DNA from: Rickettsiales bacterium
GTDB taxonomy: Bacteria > Pseudomonadota > Alphaproteobacteria > Rickettsiales > UBA998
Length of the DNA: 64,000 bases
Reading direction: 5' to 3'
NCBI GenBank assembly: GCA_024304995.1
Contig: JAMWZD010000004.1
Location: forward strand, 1-64,000
The position numbers were made by a program, and so were the translations under genes. Shown in pieces: positions 44,351-53,123 of this stretch (position 1 is the first letter of the stretch; the number at the start of each line of letters is the position of its first letter). A model generated the notes under the pieces. It was given only the letters and a program-made list of their open reading frames with translations. It searched no databases and was not told the origin of the DNA.

Positions 44351-45613
44351 ATGTTTAAAAAATTGAAAGATATTATAGCTAATGGCGTGGAAGCCATTCA
44401 GGATGGTCTGGAGTCTTTGAGCGGCAACACAGGCTTGGATGATTTTGCGGATAAGACAGACAAACCTGATGCACGAAGACCTGATATGGCATGGGTAGAA
44501 TATGAAAGAACCAAACATGAAGCTGCACAAACCCAGCATAAACCTGATATGAAAGCCACATCTCCATCAGATGATATTAATTTTGAAGGGTTGCCAAAAC
44601 TGAAAACAGTTCCTGCAAAGAATGAAGCTGTTCAGCAAAGCGGTCAACCAACGGTGTTGCAGGCTGATAATAAAACAATCCTGCAAACGTCAACCATTGA
44701 AGCGTCACCCTTGCAGGACAACACTGGAAGCATTATAGACGCAGCATCTCTGGAGAATAATCAGCCAACCATTATTCTGGAAAGCACCATAAATCGTGCT
44801 AAGCCGTCTGTACCATCTGATATGCATGAGCTGGAAATACCATTATCTGATGCCCTCATCAACCGTATGGAAAAGGAAGCGCCGAAGATTGAACGGCAGA
44901 TTGAGCGCTCTATTGCAGAAAAAACAGATTTTCGAAAGAGCATAGATAGTGCTATTGAGCAAAAGCTCACAGAACGTGAAAACCCTGTTGAATTAAAAGG
45001 AAAGCATGGCCGTGTAACAGCGACAACTGACCTTTCAGGAAAAGAAATAAAACAGGGTTTCAATTTTAACATTGGCAAAAAGCTGCATGGCAGGTCTATC
45101 GAACGGAAAATTTCGGAAGCCATAGATAACAGCGCCAACGCACCTGCAGAGCTTGCTAATATGCCCGCGCGTGCAGCAGAAAAAGCTGCCGAAGCCGCAC
45201 CATTGATCGAAGCAGATATTCAGGCAGCTATTGATCTTACTGCCTTAAAGGCGCAGGACAGGCAGGACGTGGCAGATGCAATCAATGATAGTGTGCAGGA
45301 TGCTATCAATAGTTCAAAAGAAGCGGCGCAAGATGCAGTGCCTCAGAACACTTCCATGTTTACCGCCAAAAATGCTGCTATTGCCGCAGGAGTGGTCGCA
45401 ACGGTGGCGATTGGTGGAATGTTAATTAAAAATGCGCTGGATAAACGCAAAGAAACACAACAAATGGCGGATAATGCACCTCTGCAATCGCCCTCAACCC
45501 TAACTCCGTTAGACTTGGCGTTGATCAATGAACGTCCTGCCCCTATAGGGCGTTATACGGAAATGGTGCAAAATCAGGAAGCCTCTCCTGAACTGGCTAC
45601 AGGTCTGGTTTAG
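44351..45613 (+). CDS. Unknown protein with C-terminal membrane helix
   Basis: A 420-residue protein I do not recognise. Residues 1-340 are hydrophilic, low in aromatic residues and rich in Glu, Ala, Lys and Gln, with predicted helix and disordered parts. One hydrophobic span lies at about 355-378 (AAIAAGVVATVAIGGMLI), followed by about 45 residues. With no signal peptide it would be a tail-proximal single-span protein with most of its mass in the cytoplasm. The ATG at 44351 was preferred to the GTG two codons upstream. It converges on motB with one base between the stops. Confidence 0.6.
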   Translation: MFKKLKDIIANGVEAIQDGLESLSGNTGLDDFADKTDKPDARRPDMAWVEYERTKHEAAQTQHKPDMKATSPSDDINFEGLPKLKTVPAKNEAVQQSGQPTVLQADNKTILQTSTIEASPLQDNTGSIIDAASLENNQPTIILESTINRAKPSVPSDMHELEIPLSDALINRMEKEAPKIERQIERSIAEKTDFRKSIDSAIEQKLTERENPVELKGKHGRVTATTDLSGKEIKQGFNFNIGKKLHGRSIERKISEAIDNSANAPAELANMPARAAEKAAEAAPLIEADIQAAIDLTALKAQDRQDVADAINDSVQDAINSSKEAAQDAVPQNTSMFTAKNAAIAAGVVATVAIGGMLIKNALDKRKETQQMADNAPLQSPSTLTPLDLALINERPAPIGRYTEMVQNQEASPELATGLV

Positions 45614-45614
45614 G

Positions 45615-46286
45615 TTATATTTCTCTCCGCTCAACGCGAATGGTGATGCGGCGGTTCATTTCTCTGTTTTCTTCAATCGGGTTATCAAACTCATCCATGT
45701 TCGGCACTTTTGGCATGGTGTCCGCATATGCCCGAGCGCGCATAACATTTTTTTCCAACCCTTCTTCAATGAAAAACCGCACTACTCGTGTTGCGCGCGC
45801 GGCTGAAAGCTCCCAGTTAGTGGGGTATTGCCCCTTCCCGCTCATCGGCACATCATCTGTGTGTCCTTCCACTTCAACGACATAATCCCGCATGTCAAAT
45901 TCTTCCAGCAATAATGTCAGGTCTAGCAGAATGGGAATGGCGAGCGGTTTAAATTCTGCTGAACCAGATTCGTAAAAAGACGAACTTGCAATTTCTAAAA
46001 TCATACCCGCCTCTGTTTCTTCAACAGACATCATTTCGCCAAGCATATTCTCAGAAATCATCTGCGCGACAGATTCCTGCAACTGCTCCACTGGCTCAAT
46101 TTCCATTTCTGCATCCACCGCGCTGGCAAAGCCTTCTTTCAGCTGATCCATCAGCCCTTCATTGGGTTCAGAAACGGAAATGAGCAAAACAAAGAAACAT
46201 AAAAGCAGCGTGATGGCGTCCGCATAGGTCGTCATCCAGCTTTCATCATCACCTGAGTTATCTTGTTTTTTGGGTTTATACGCCAT
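45615..46286 (-). CDS. motB: Flagellar motor stator protein MotB
   Basis: MotB anchors the stator to peptidoglycan and carries the ion-binding aspartate. The 223-residue protein has one helix near residues 20-42 with Asp23 in WMTTYADAITLLLCFF, then a plug-like segment and a C-terminal OmpA domain (VEGHTDDVPMSGKGQYPTNW, LSAARATRVVRFFIEEG, NRRITIRVERR). Cation type (proton or sodium) cannot be told with confidence. It is five bases after motA. Together they lie back to back with the c-di-GMP/ethylene-receptor-like operon. Confidence 0.93.
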   Translation of the reverse strand: MAYKPKKQDNSGDDESWMTTYADAITLLLCFFVLLISVSEPNEGLMDQLKEGFASAVDAEMEIEPVEQLQESVAQMISENMLGEMMSVEETEAGMILEIASSSFYESGSAEFKPLAIPILLDLTLLLEEFDMRDYVVEVEGHTDDVPMSGKGQYPTNWELSAARATRVVRFFIEEGLEKNVMRARAYADTMPKVPNMDEFDNPIEENREMNRRITIRVERREI

Positions 46287-46291
46287 GCCGC

Positions 46292-47083
46292 CTACATATG
46301 TTTATCAATGTCAAAATGAATGTCAGGATCAAGGAAGCTATTGAGCTTATCCTGCATAAAGCGTGGTCCTTTCTTTTCCGCCAGCATCACCAGACCTTCC
46401 ACCATCATATAATTTCGAAAGCGCTCAATTTCTTCTTTCTGCTGCAACTTCAGGGCAGCAGGGAGAAACACCAGACGTGCAAACACCACGCCATATAGCG
46501 TAGTGATTAATGCAAGTGAAAGTCCTGTTCCAATGAGTGATAAGTCATCACCGAAATTTTGCAGCATCACAATCAGACCAACCAATGTTCCAATCATCCC
46601 GAATGCAGGTGCAGAGGCGCTCATGGTTTTCAGAATGTCTGCTGGCACAGTGCGGCGCTCATATTCGCTTTCCACGGCTTGTTCCATCATAGACCGTAAT
46701 TCCTCTGGTTTGTGGTTGGTGGCAACCAGCGTGAGGCAGTAACTCACCACGGCATCTTCCGCGTCCACAGACTTGATTTCATTTTCCAGCGCAGGCAGCC
46801 CGCTTTTTTGAATCATGTAAGACCATTTCACTAAGCGCAGAATTTCCGTGTTCAAACTCTCGCGTGAGGATTTCGGCTTTTTGAACATCCACCATAATGC
46901 TTTGAACGCCAAATTTACATAAGTATGATGATAGCTCATATAAGCTGTGGCAACCGTGCCCCCCATCACCATCATGAAACTGGAGACGCTGAAAAAGGAC
47001 TGGTAGTTATCCGTACTGACGTAAACCGATACGCAGAATAGTAAAACTCCGAATAATGCTCCTGCTAAAGCTGCTAATGACAT
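46292..47083 (-). CDS. motA: Flagellar motor stator protein MotA
   Basis: MotA forms the ion channel with MotB and pushes on FliG. The 263-residue protein has four membrane helices (about 3-22, 33-50, 155-175, 185-207), the large cytoplasmic loop between helices 2 and 3 that contacts the rotor, and the family segments MVMGGTVATAYMSY, ASAPAFGMIGTLVGLIVML and GTGLSLALITTLYGVVFARL. The length is close to PomA-type proteins. It begins the motAB operon. Confidence 0.92.
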   Translation of the reverse strand: MSLAALAGALFGVLLFCVSVYVSTDNYQSFFSVSSFMMVMGGTVATAYMSYHHTYVNLAFKALWWMFKKPKSSRESLNTEILRLVKWSYMIQKSGLPALENEIKSVDAEDAVVSYCLTLVATNHKPEELRSMMEQAVESEYERRTVPADILKTMSASAPAFGMIGTLVGLIVMLQNFGDDLSLIGTGLSLALITTLYGVVFARLVFLPAALKLQQKEEIERFRNYMMVEGLVMLAEKKGPRFMQDKLNSFLDPDIHFDIDKHM

Positions 47084-47375
47084 GACTTTCCCGTAAAATT
47101 ATAATGTAACACTAATCTATCAGTGAAAATTTTAAAAAACTGTCAACAAAAAGTGTCTATACAACCAATTATTGCAATATAAGCTAAATTATCTTCAATT
47201 TTTAAACTGGTTCTATTTATATTCGATATTTCCGCAATCCCCTATCGTATATAGTAGTTTTGCTTATCATTAAATTGTGTTCATGCTGTTATATACAATT
47301 ATAAGTATATAAAATGCATTATTTTAACCAAATATTAGTAAGATAAGTGCATGTTGTTATGCCTGCGGAGGTTGT
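47084..47375. other. AT-rich divergent intergenic region between motA and the sensor operon
   Basis: No reading frame or RNA gene is supported in these 292 bases. On the minus strand a perfect TTGACA (47146-47141) with TGATAG 18 bases further could drive motA, but the -10 is poor. The plus-strand side holds AT-rich palindromes (TTATATACAATTATAAGTAT) and the strong GGAGG before the start at 47376. Operator sites for motility control would be expected here but I cannot name any. Confidence 0.4.
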
Positions 47376-49067
47376 ATGCGTCAGTTATTACTTATAGAGG
47401 ATAGTCTCTCGGATGCTGTGTTGTTTGAACATATGATCAGTGAAGAAGCACCTGATGAATTTCATATTACGCATTTGGAAAATATGGAAGAATACAGGTC
47501 TATTGACAATCATAGTCAGTTTGACATTGCCATGATGGATATGAATCTGCCAGGGCTGACAGGCTTTGAAGCGGTGAAACTTCTGCAACAAAAGGCATCT
47601 CACACCCCCATCATCATTCTGACAGGAGATGATGATGAAGAACAGGGATTAACAGCGGCAAAAATGGGCGTTCAGGATTATCTGGTAAAAGGCGTTAGCA
47701 ATTCTGAAGTGATTGCGCGCGCCATACGATATTCCATTCAACGCAAGCATTTTGAAGAACAGATAAGTTATTTAACGCGCTATGACCAGCTTACAGGGCT
47801 AATCAATAGTGAGTTATTCACCATGATGAGCGAGCAAATGCTTGCCCATGCAAGAAAAGAGAACAGTTTTCTGGCTGTCCTGTATATGGATTTGGATAAT
47901 TTCAAGGATATTAATGATGCGTTCGGACATGATTCTGGCAATATGCTGTTGATTGAAGTAGCGTCCAGAATTTCTGCAATCATAAAAGAATCATTTGGTA
48001 GTGATGCATTATTCACCCGTCTGGGAGGTGATGAATTTGCCGTCGCCATACCGTATCATGATAATGACAATGATTATGTGGTCGCCGCGGAACGCATTAA
48101 TCATGCCATCAGTGAAACATTCACTATTGGAAACAACAAAATTCTAAGCTCAATCAGCATTGGTGTTGCCACCTTCCCTTCTGCAGGAGAAACGGTTGAG
48201 TCCTTACTAAAACATGCAGAAGTCGCGCTATATCGCGCAAAGGAAAAAGGGCGGCGAAATTATCAGCTATTCAGCCCTGAACTGCATGAGGATATGTCCA
48301 GACGCTTTCGCATTATCAGCGGATTGCGTGAAGCGATTGATGAACAACAATTTCAGCTCTTTTATCACCCCAAAATAGATTTGCGCACTGGAGAAGTGAA
48401 AGGAGTGGAGGCATTAATGCGCTGGACCCACCCTGAACTTGGCTTTGTGCCACCTGATGTGTTTATTCCACTTGCAGAAGATGCAGGGCTGATTGAAGAA
48501 ATGACACAATGGGTCTTGCAGACTGCCTGCACCGATTTTCAAAAGAATGGTCTGGAACATCTGGATGTCGCGGTGAATATATCTGCAAAACAGCTGCATC
48601 ATGACGGTTTATCAAGGCAATTGGATAGCATCATTTCTGACACTGGAATAGCTCCTGAAAGGCTAGTGCTGGAATTGACGGAAACAGCCGTAATGCAGGA
48701 TGTGAAAACGGCTATGCATATATTAGGTTCTTTGAAAGATATTGGCGTGAAACTGCACGTGGATGACTTTGGAACGGGTTATTCATCGCTGGATTATCTG
48801 CGACGGTTCCCCGTGGATGCATTGAAAATTGACCGCTCTTTTGTGATGAATATGATTGAGCAGCCAGAAGATGTCAGCATAGTACGACTGGTGATTGAAA
48901 TGGCGCATGAATTGCGGATGCAGGTGGTTGCAGAAGGTGTGGAGTCACAGCCACACGTCAATCAGCTGATGCAGCTCAAATGCGACCAGTCACAAGGGTT
49001 TCATTACTGCAAACCGCTACCGCTTGACAATTTTATTGAATGGAAATCTAACTATAGCTCATTTTAA
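47376..49067 (+). CDS. Response regulator with GGDEF and EAL domains
   Basis: A 563-residue c-di-GMP regulator. Domains: REC (1-120; phospho-acceptor Asp55 in MMDMNLPG), GGDEF (about 135-297; RLGGDEF intact at 217-221, so a cyclase could be active) and EAL (about 312-555; EAL at 345-347, with DDFGTGYSSLDYL and PVDALKIDRSFV, so the phosphodiesterase site is complete). The GGAGG Shine-Dalgarno sequence is strong. It opens a five-gene operon whose next genes are an ethylene-receptor-like membrane domain and kinases, and is divergent from motAB. Confidence 0.94.
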   Translation: MRQLLLIEDSLSDAVLFEHMISEEAPDEFHITHLENMEEYRSIDNHSQFDIAMMDMNLPGLTGFEAVKLLQQKASHTPIIILTGDDDEEQGLTAAKMGVQDYLVKGVSNSEVIARAIRYSIQRKHFEEQISYLTRYDQLTGLINSELFTMMSEQMLAHARKENSFLAVLYMDLDNFKDINDAFGHDSGNMLLIEVASRISAIIKESFGSDALFTRLGGDEFAVAIPYHDNDNDYVVAAERINHAISETFTIGNNKILSSISIGVATFPSAGETVESLLKHAEVALYRAKEKGRRNYQLFSPELHEDMSRRFRIISGLREAIDEQQFQLFYHPKIDLRTGEVKGVEALMRWTHPELGFVPPDVFIPLAEDAGLIEEMTQWVLQTACTDFQKNGLEHLDVAVNISAKQLHHDGLSRQLDSIISDTGIAPERLVLELTETAVMQDVKTAMHILGSLKDIGVKLHVDDFGTGYSSLDYLRRFPVDALKIDRSFVMNMIEQPEDVSIVRLVIEMAHELRMQVVAEGVESQPHVNQLMQLKCDQSQGFHYCKPLPLDNFIEWKSNYSSF

Positions 49068-49086
49068 GAAAAGGGATTAACAACCT

Positions 49087-49512
49087 ATGGATTTTATTAC
49101 TGGCTTATTTGCATCAGAAGAATTTATGCCGCACGGGCAGTGTTTTATGTGGTATCCTGAAGTGCTGTGGATGCACGTTATCGCCGACGTTATCGTGGCG
49201 CTTGCCTATTTTTCCATTCCTTGTGTGCTGCTCTATATCCTCAAAAAAAGAAAGCACGTGCCATTTAAATGGGTGATTGCCATGTTCGCAGCGTTTATCA
49301 TGCTATGTGGATTAACCCACATTATGAGCATCTGGGTCTTGTGGGAACCTGTATATCGTTTTCAGGGCGTTCTGAAAATGCTGACAGGCGCTGTATCAAT
49401 CGCCACGGCTGTTTTGATTCTGCCAATCATTCCTAAATTCCTCGATATTGCAGATGAAATTGAAAAGCGCCGCAAAGAAGAATTAAAACTCAAGGCAGTT
49501 GCATCATCATGA
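49087..49512 (+). CDS. Stand-alone ethylene-receptor-like membrane domain
   Basis: A 141-residue protein of three membrane helices that matches the N-terminal ethylene-binding domain of ETR1 and cyanobacterial receptors. The residues that hold Cu(I) and ethylene in that family are here: Asp34 in HVIADV, Tyr41, Ile44 and Pro45 in ALAYFSIP, and Cys74 and His78 in MLCGLTHIMSIW. The third helix and IIPKFLDIADEIEK tail follow. In most bacteria this domain is fused to a kinase; here it ends in a short coiled coil, and the kinase is the next gene, overlapping by four bases. I infer that the two form one split receptor. Confidence 0.88.
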   Translation: MDFITGLFASEEFMPHGQCFMWYPEVLWMHVIADVIVALAYFSIPCVLLYILKKRKHVPFKWVIAMFAAFIMLCGLTHIMSIWVLWEPVYRFQGVLKMLTGAVSIATAVLILPIIPKFLDIADEIEKRRKEELKLKAVASS

Positions 49513-51164
49513 GCATTGAAAGTGATGTATCCCTTTCTAAAGTAGAGGATAGTGAGCTGCTAAAGCGCTTCAAAGCGTTGATTATGTCGGTGCTGGTTGG
49601 CGTTATAATATCCGTTATTGCGTTCATCAGCATCATTAATCTGAATATGGATACGCTGGAACGCGATTTTGTTTCAGATAAGGCAAAAGCACTATCTCAG
49701 ATGAATAATGACTGGCAGAAATTGCATTTTGCCATTCTGGCGCTACAGCAATTTTATCTGGCAAGTGATGATGTCACCCCAAAGGATTTTGACATTTTCA
49801 TCGCGCCTTATCAGATGTTGCCTTTTAATTATCTGTTCTCCTATTCAGAAAAAGAAAACAAAATGCTAATTTCAGACGGTAACATAAAAGCGGACACCGT
49901 CAAATCCCTGCTGCCTGCAAAGACAGCGCAAATTGTATCTGATGAAGTCAGTATCATGTCATCAAAAGAAGAAGAAAGTCAGCTTTTATCTCTGATACGC
50001 GCCACATCGAAAAAAGACTATATTCTGGGAGGCAGCATTAATTTGCAGGAAATACTGCAGCCACTGCAGCAGTCTGGCACGACCACATATATCAGACATG
50101 ACAACGCATCTGAAGCGTCATTCTGGAAGGTCAATAATAGCAAAATCAGTGTGATTGATGCCATCCCAGAAAATATTGTGCAACGATCTGCATTTTCACA
50201 TCAGGATAGCCTGAAATTATTTGATGACACGCTGCATTTCATATTTATACCCTCACAGCAGATATATAATGAAGCGGCAAACAGTCTAGCATGGATAGTG
50301 CTGGCAGCGTGTTTGTTAGTCACCACGCTGATAAGCAGTTTTTTATATGTAATAATCGGGCGAAATGTAAAAATCAGCTATTATGCAGACGATTTAAATA
50401 AAAGTCAGAAAGCACTCGAAATCAGCCATGTTAAGCTGGAACAATCCAACAAAGATCTGGATGATTTTGCTTATATCGCCTCACATGACCTGAAAGAGCC
50501 GCTCAGAGGGCTGCATAATCATGCCATTTTCCTGATGGAGGATTATGAAGACAAGCTGGATGAAGATGGCGTACGGCGGCTGAATCGTTTTACGCATCTT
50601 ACGCAGCGCATGGAATCTCTCATTAATAATCTGCTCTATTTCTCGCGGCTGGGCAGGCAGGAACTCGCATTCAACCATGCAAATATCAAAGAACTGGTAG
50701 CAGATATTGAAGATATGCTCGAAGGCTATATTCAGGACAATAATGTGCATATTAACGTTCAAAACGATATTCCAGACATATATTGTGACTCTGTTCGCGT
50801 GACGGAGTTGTTCCGCAATCTGATTACGAATGCAGTGAAATATAATGATAAAGAAATTACCGAAATCACAATAGGTCATTGCAATGAACGCAGCCATAAT
50901 GGTGTTACCTACCAGAACGTCTTTTTCGTGGCAGATAATGGCTGCGGGATTGAAGAAGAGTTTTATGAAGATATTTTTACCATCTTCAAACAATTACATC
51001 ATAACAAATCAGCTGATAGCACTGGCTCAGGGCTGACATTTGTCAAAAAGATTGTTGAACGCCATCATGGAACCATCTGGGTGGAATCCATTATGGGGGC
51101 AGGCACAACATTTTATTTCACTTTACAGGGAGAGCATTATGAATCAACAAATGCCGCAGCTTGA
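49509..51164 (+). CDS. Membrane sensor histidine kinase
   Basis: A 551-residue kinase. Two membrane helices (about 22-45 and 260-283) enclose a periplasmic sensor domain of about 210 residues that I cannot assign to a known family. Then comes a short linker helix, the HisKA with His326 (IASHDLKEPLRGLHNHA) and the HATPase (N box LFRNLITNAVKYN, G1 VADNGCGIEE, G2 GSGLTFVKKIVERHHG). The DHp type is that of bacteriophytochromes, matching the RcpA-like regulator that follows. The ATG lies in the stop of the ethylene-domain gene. Confidence 0.92.
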   Translation: MSIESDVSLSKVEDSELLKRFKALIMSVLVGVIISVIAFISIINLNMDTLERDFVSDKAKALSQMNNDWQKLHFAILALQQFYLASDDVTPKDFDIFIAPYQMLPFNYLFSYSEKENKMLISDGNIKADTVKSLLPAKTAQIVSDEVSIMSSKEEESQLLSLIRATSKKDYILGGSINLQEILQPLQQSGTTTYIRHDNASEASFWKVNNSKISVIDAIPENIVQRSAFSHQDSLKLFDDTLHFIFIPSQQIYNEAANSLAWIVLAACLLVTTLISSFLYVIIGRNVKISYYADDLNKSQKALEISHVKLEQSNKDLDDFAYIASHDLKEPLRGLHNHAIFLMEDYEDKLDEDGVRRLNRFTHLTQRMESLINNLLYFSRLGRQELAFNHANIKELVADIEDMLEGYIQDNNVHINVQNDIPDIYCDSVRVTELFRNLITNAVKYNDKEITEITIGHCNERSHNGVTYQNVFFVADNGCGIEEEFYEDIFTIFKQLHHNKSADSTGSGLTFVKKIVERHHGTIWVESIMGAGTTFYFTLQGEHYESTNAAA

Positions 51165-51588
51165 GTCCAAGGTCATTATGATTGTGGAGGATAGTGAGGA
51201 CGACTTTGAAGCAGCGCAACGTGCTCTGCGAAAAGTAGGTGTCACGAATCATATTCACTGGTGTAAAACCGCAATGGAGGCTCTGCATTATCTTAATGAC
51301 AAAATTCACGCCCTGCCAGGTTTGATTATCATGGATCTGAACATGCCAGGTATTACGGGAAAATCAGCATTGGAAGCCATTAAAAAAACCTCTGATCTGC
51401 GTTCAATTCCAGTAATCATTCTAACTACATCATCAGATACAGATGATGTGAATGATTGTTATGATCTGGGTGCAAATAGCTATATCCAAAAACCTGTGAA
51501 TTATGAAAATCTGATTCTGGCAATGCAGTCTCTCAAAGAATACTGGTTCGACACAGCAATATTGCCAAAGGCGGCTTTACATGCTTAA
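51139..51588 (+). CDS. Single-domain response regulator (RcpA-like)
   Basis: A 149-residue REC-only protein with acidic pair EDSEDD at the start, phospho-acceptor Asp66 (IIMDLNMPG), the threonine in ILTTSS and the lysine in SYIQKPV. This type usually accepts phosphate from bacteriophytochrome-like kinases such as the one encoded just before. The start at 51139 (MNQQMPQ) has AGGGAG upstream and overlaps the kinase end by 26 bases. Confidence 0.92.
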   Translation: MNQQMPQLESKVIMIVEDSEDDFEAAQRALRKVGVTNHIHWCKTAMEALHYLNDKIHALPGLIIMDLNMPGITGKSALEAIKKTSDLRSIPVIILTTSSDTDDVNDCYDLGANSYIQKPVNYENLILAMQSLKEYWFDTAILPKAALHA

Positions 51589-53107
51589 GCAATATCATAT
51601 CCTCGTTATTGATGACAATGAAGATGACTGCATGGTCTATGAACGCATATGCAGCAAGATCGAAACGCAGAATTATCACCTTTCCTGTTGTTACAGTGGT
51701 GAGGACGGGCTTGCATATCTGCAAAATCACAGCAATATTGACTGCATCCTGCTGGATTATTCCCTCCCTGGGCGCAACGGAGTTTCGGTATTGAAGGATA
51801 TTCGCACCAGCCACCCCAATATACCCGTTATTATGCTGACAGGGCAAGGCAGCGAATCTATTGCTGTGGAAGTAATGAAGTCAGGTGCGCAGGATTATAT
51901 CATCAAATCCTCCATCAACCCGCAATCTATGCAACGTCTGCTCAGCACCACTATAGAGCATTGCAATATGCAAAACAAAATTGAAGATCAGCGCAAATCT
52001 TTAGCATTATTTGCCAGAGCGATGGCACATGATTTGAAAGAGCCTATCCGAAGTATTAACTCATTCAGTCAACTGATACATAAATCAGGGGCATTGGATG
52101 GCAAAAATGCCAGATATATGGAATTCATTACCAGTTCTGCAGCACATATGGAAAACCTTATGCAGAATGTGGCGCATTACACCAAAATTGATGCAATGAC
52201 AGACCCGAAGATGGAAAAGATTGATCTTGCAGAATGTGCTGCACAGACTATCATCAATTTACAGCCATTAATTGACGAATATGGCGCTAGTGTCACCATC
52301 AAAACACTACCTGTAATTCAGGCATATCCTACACAAATGGTGCAGTTGCTGCAAAATCTGGTTGGCAATGCCATACGCTATTGTCCAGAAGACAGAACAC
52401 CAACAGTTACTGTATATAGTGAAGAAAGCAACGATAGCATCGTGATATCCGTGAAGGATAATGGTGACGGGATTGAAGATCAATTCCGTGAACAGATATT
52501 TATGCCATTTAAACGGCTGGTTGGGCGAAAAATTGCTGGGACAGGTCTTGGACTTGCCATTTCAAAGAAAATCATTGAGTTGCATAACGGAAAATTATGG
52601 CATGAAAATGCAGCAGATGGCGGCAGCATATTTCATTTTTCACTGCCAGCAGAATTACATCTTAATCAGAATAGTTCCAGTGAAAGAAAAAGCAGCTTTT
52701 CAATCAACCAGAAATCAATATTTCCTGTCAGCAATGTGCTTTTAGTTGAAGATAACCCTTTAGATGTTGAACTGGCGCGGCTTTTGTTGCTGGAAGAACA
52801 GGATGTGGAGTTTAATCTTCATGCAGTATCAAGCGCAGAAAGAGCGCTGAACTGGCTGCAGACCCCATCAAACCCCAAGATTGATCTGATTTTGCTGGAT
52901 ATTAATATGCCAGGCATGAATGGTTTGGAACTTCTATCTATTTTAAAACAGGATAAATCCTTAAAACATATCCCCGTATCCATGCTCAGCACTTCAAATG
53001 ATGAAGAAGATATCAGCAAAGCGCGGGAACTTGGCGCATGTGATTATATGACCAAACCGCCCAGCATGGAACATTTCATGAATATTGCAAAACAGGCAGC
53101 AGTCTGA
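51581..53107 (+). CDS. Hybrid kinase with REC-HisKA-HATPase-REC build
   Basis: A soluble 508-residue hybrid: REC1 (1-125; Asp59 in CILLDYSLPG), HisKA with His150 (AMAHDLKEPIRSINSFSQ), HATPase (LLQNLVGNAIRYCPED, VKDNGDGI, GTGLGLAISKKIIEL) and REC2 (about 385-508; Asp440 in ILLDINMPG). It has no membrane helix, so it takes its signal from another protein, most simply the upstream kinase or regulator. It closes the operon, overlapping the previous gene by eight bases. Two receivers allow a relay back to the c-di-GMP enzyme. Confidence 0.93.
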   Translation: MLKQYHILVIDDNEDDCMVYERICSKIETQNYHLSCCYSGEDGLAYLQNHSNIDCILLDYSLPGRNGVSVLKDIRTSHPNIPVIMLTGQGSESIAVEVMKSGAQDYIIKSSINPQSMQRLLSTTIEHCNMQNKIEDQRKSLALFARAMAHDLKEPIRSINSFSQLIHKSGALDGKNARYMEFITSSAAHMENLMQNVAHYTKIDAMTDPKMEKIDLAECAAQTIINLQPLIDEYGASVTIKTLPVIQAYPTQMVQLLQNLVGNAIRYCPEDRTPTVTVYSEESNDSIVISVKDNGDGIEDQFREQIFMPFKRLVGRKIAGTGLGLAISKKIIELHNGKLWHENAADGGSIFHFSLPAELHLNQNSSSERKSSFSINQKSIFPVSNVLLVEDNPLDVELARLLLLEEQDVEFNLHAVSSAERALNWLQTPSNPKIDLILLDINMPGMNGLELLSILKQDKSLKHIPVSMLSTSNDEEDISKARELGACDYMTKPPSMEHFMNIAKQAAV

Positions 53108-53123
53108 ACGCAGCAGCCACATT

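Noticed and set aside
47084-47375. A small RNA in the gap between motA and the sensor operon
   Set aside because: No terminator-like hairpin or conserved core was found; the sequence looks like AT-rich promoter DNA.
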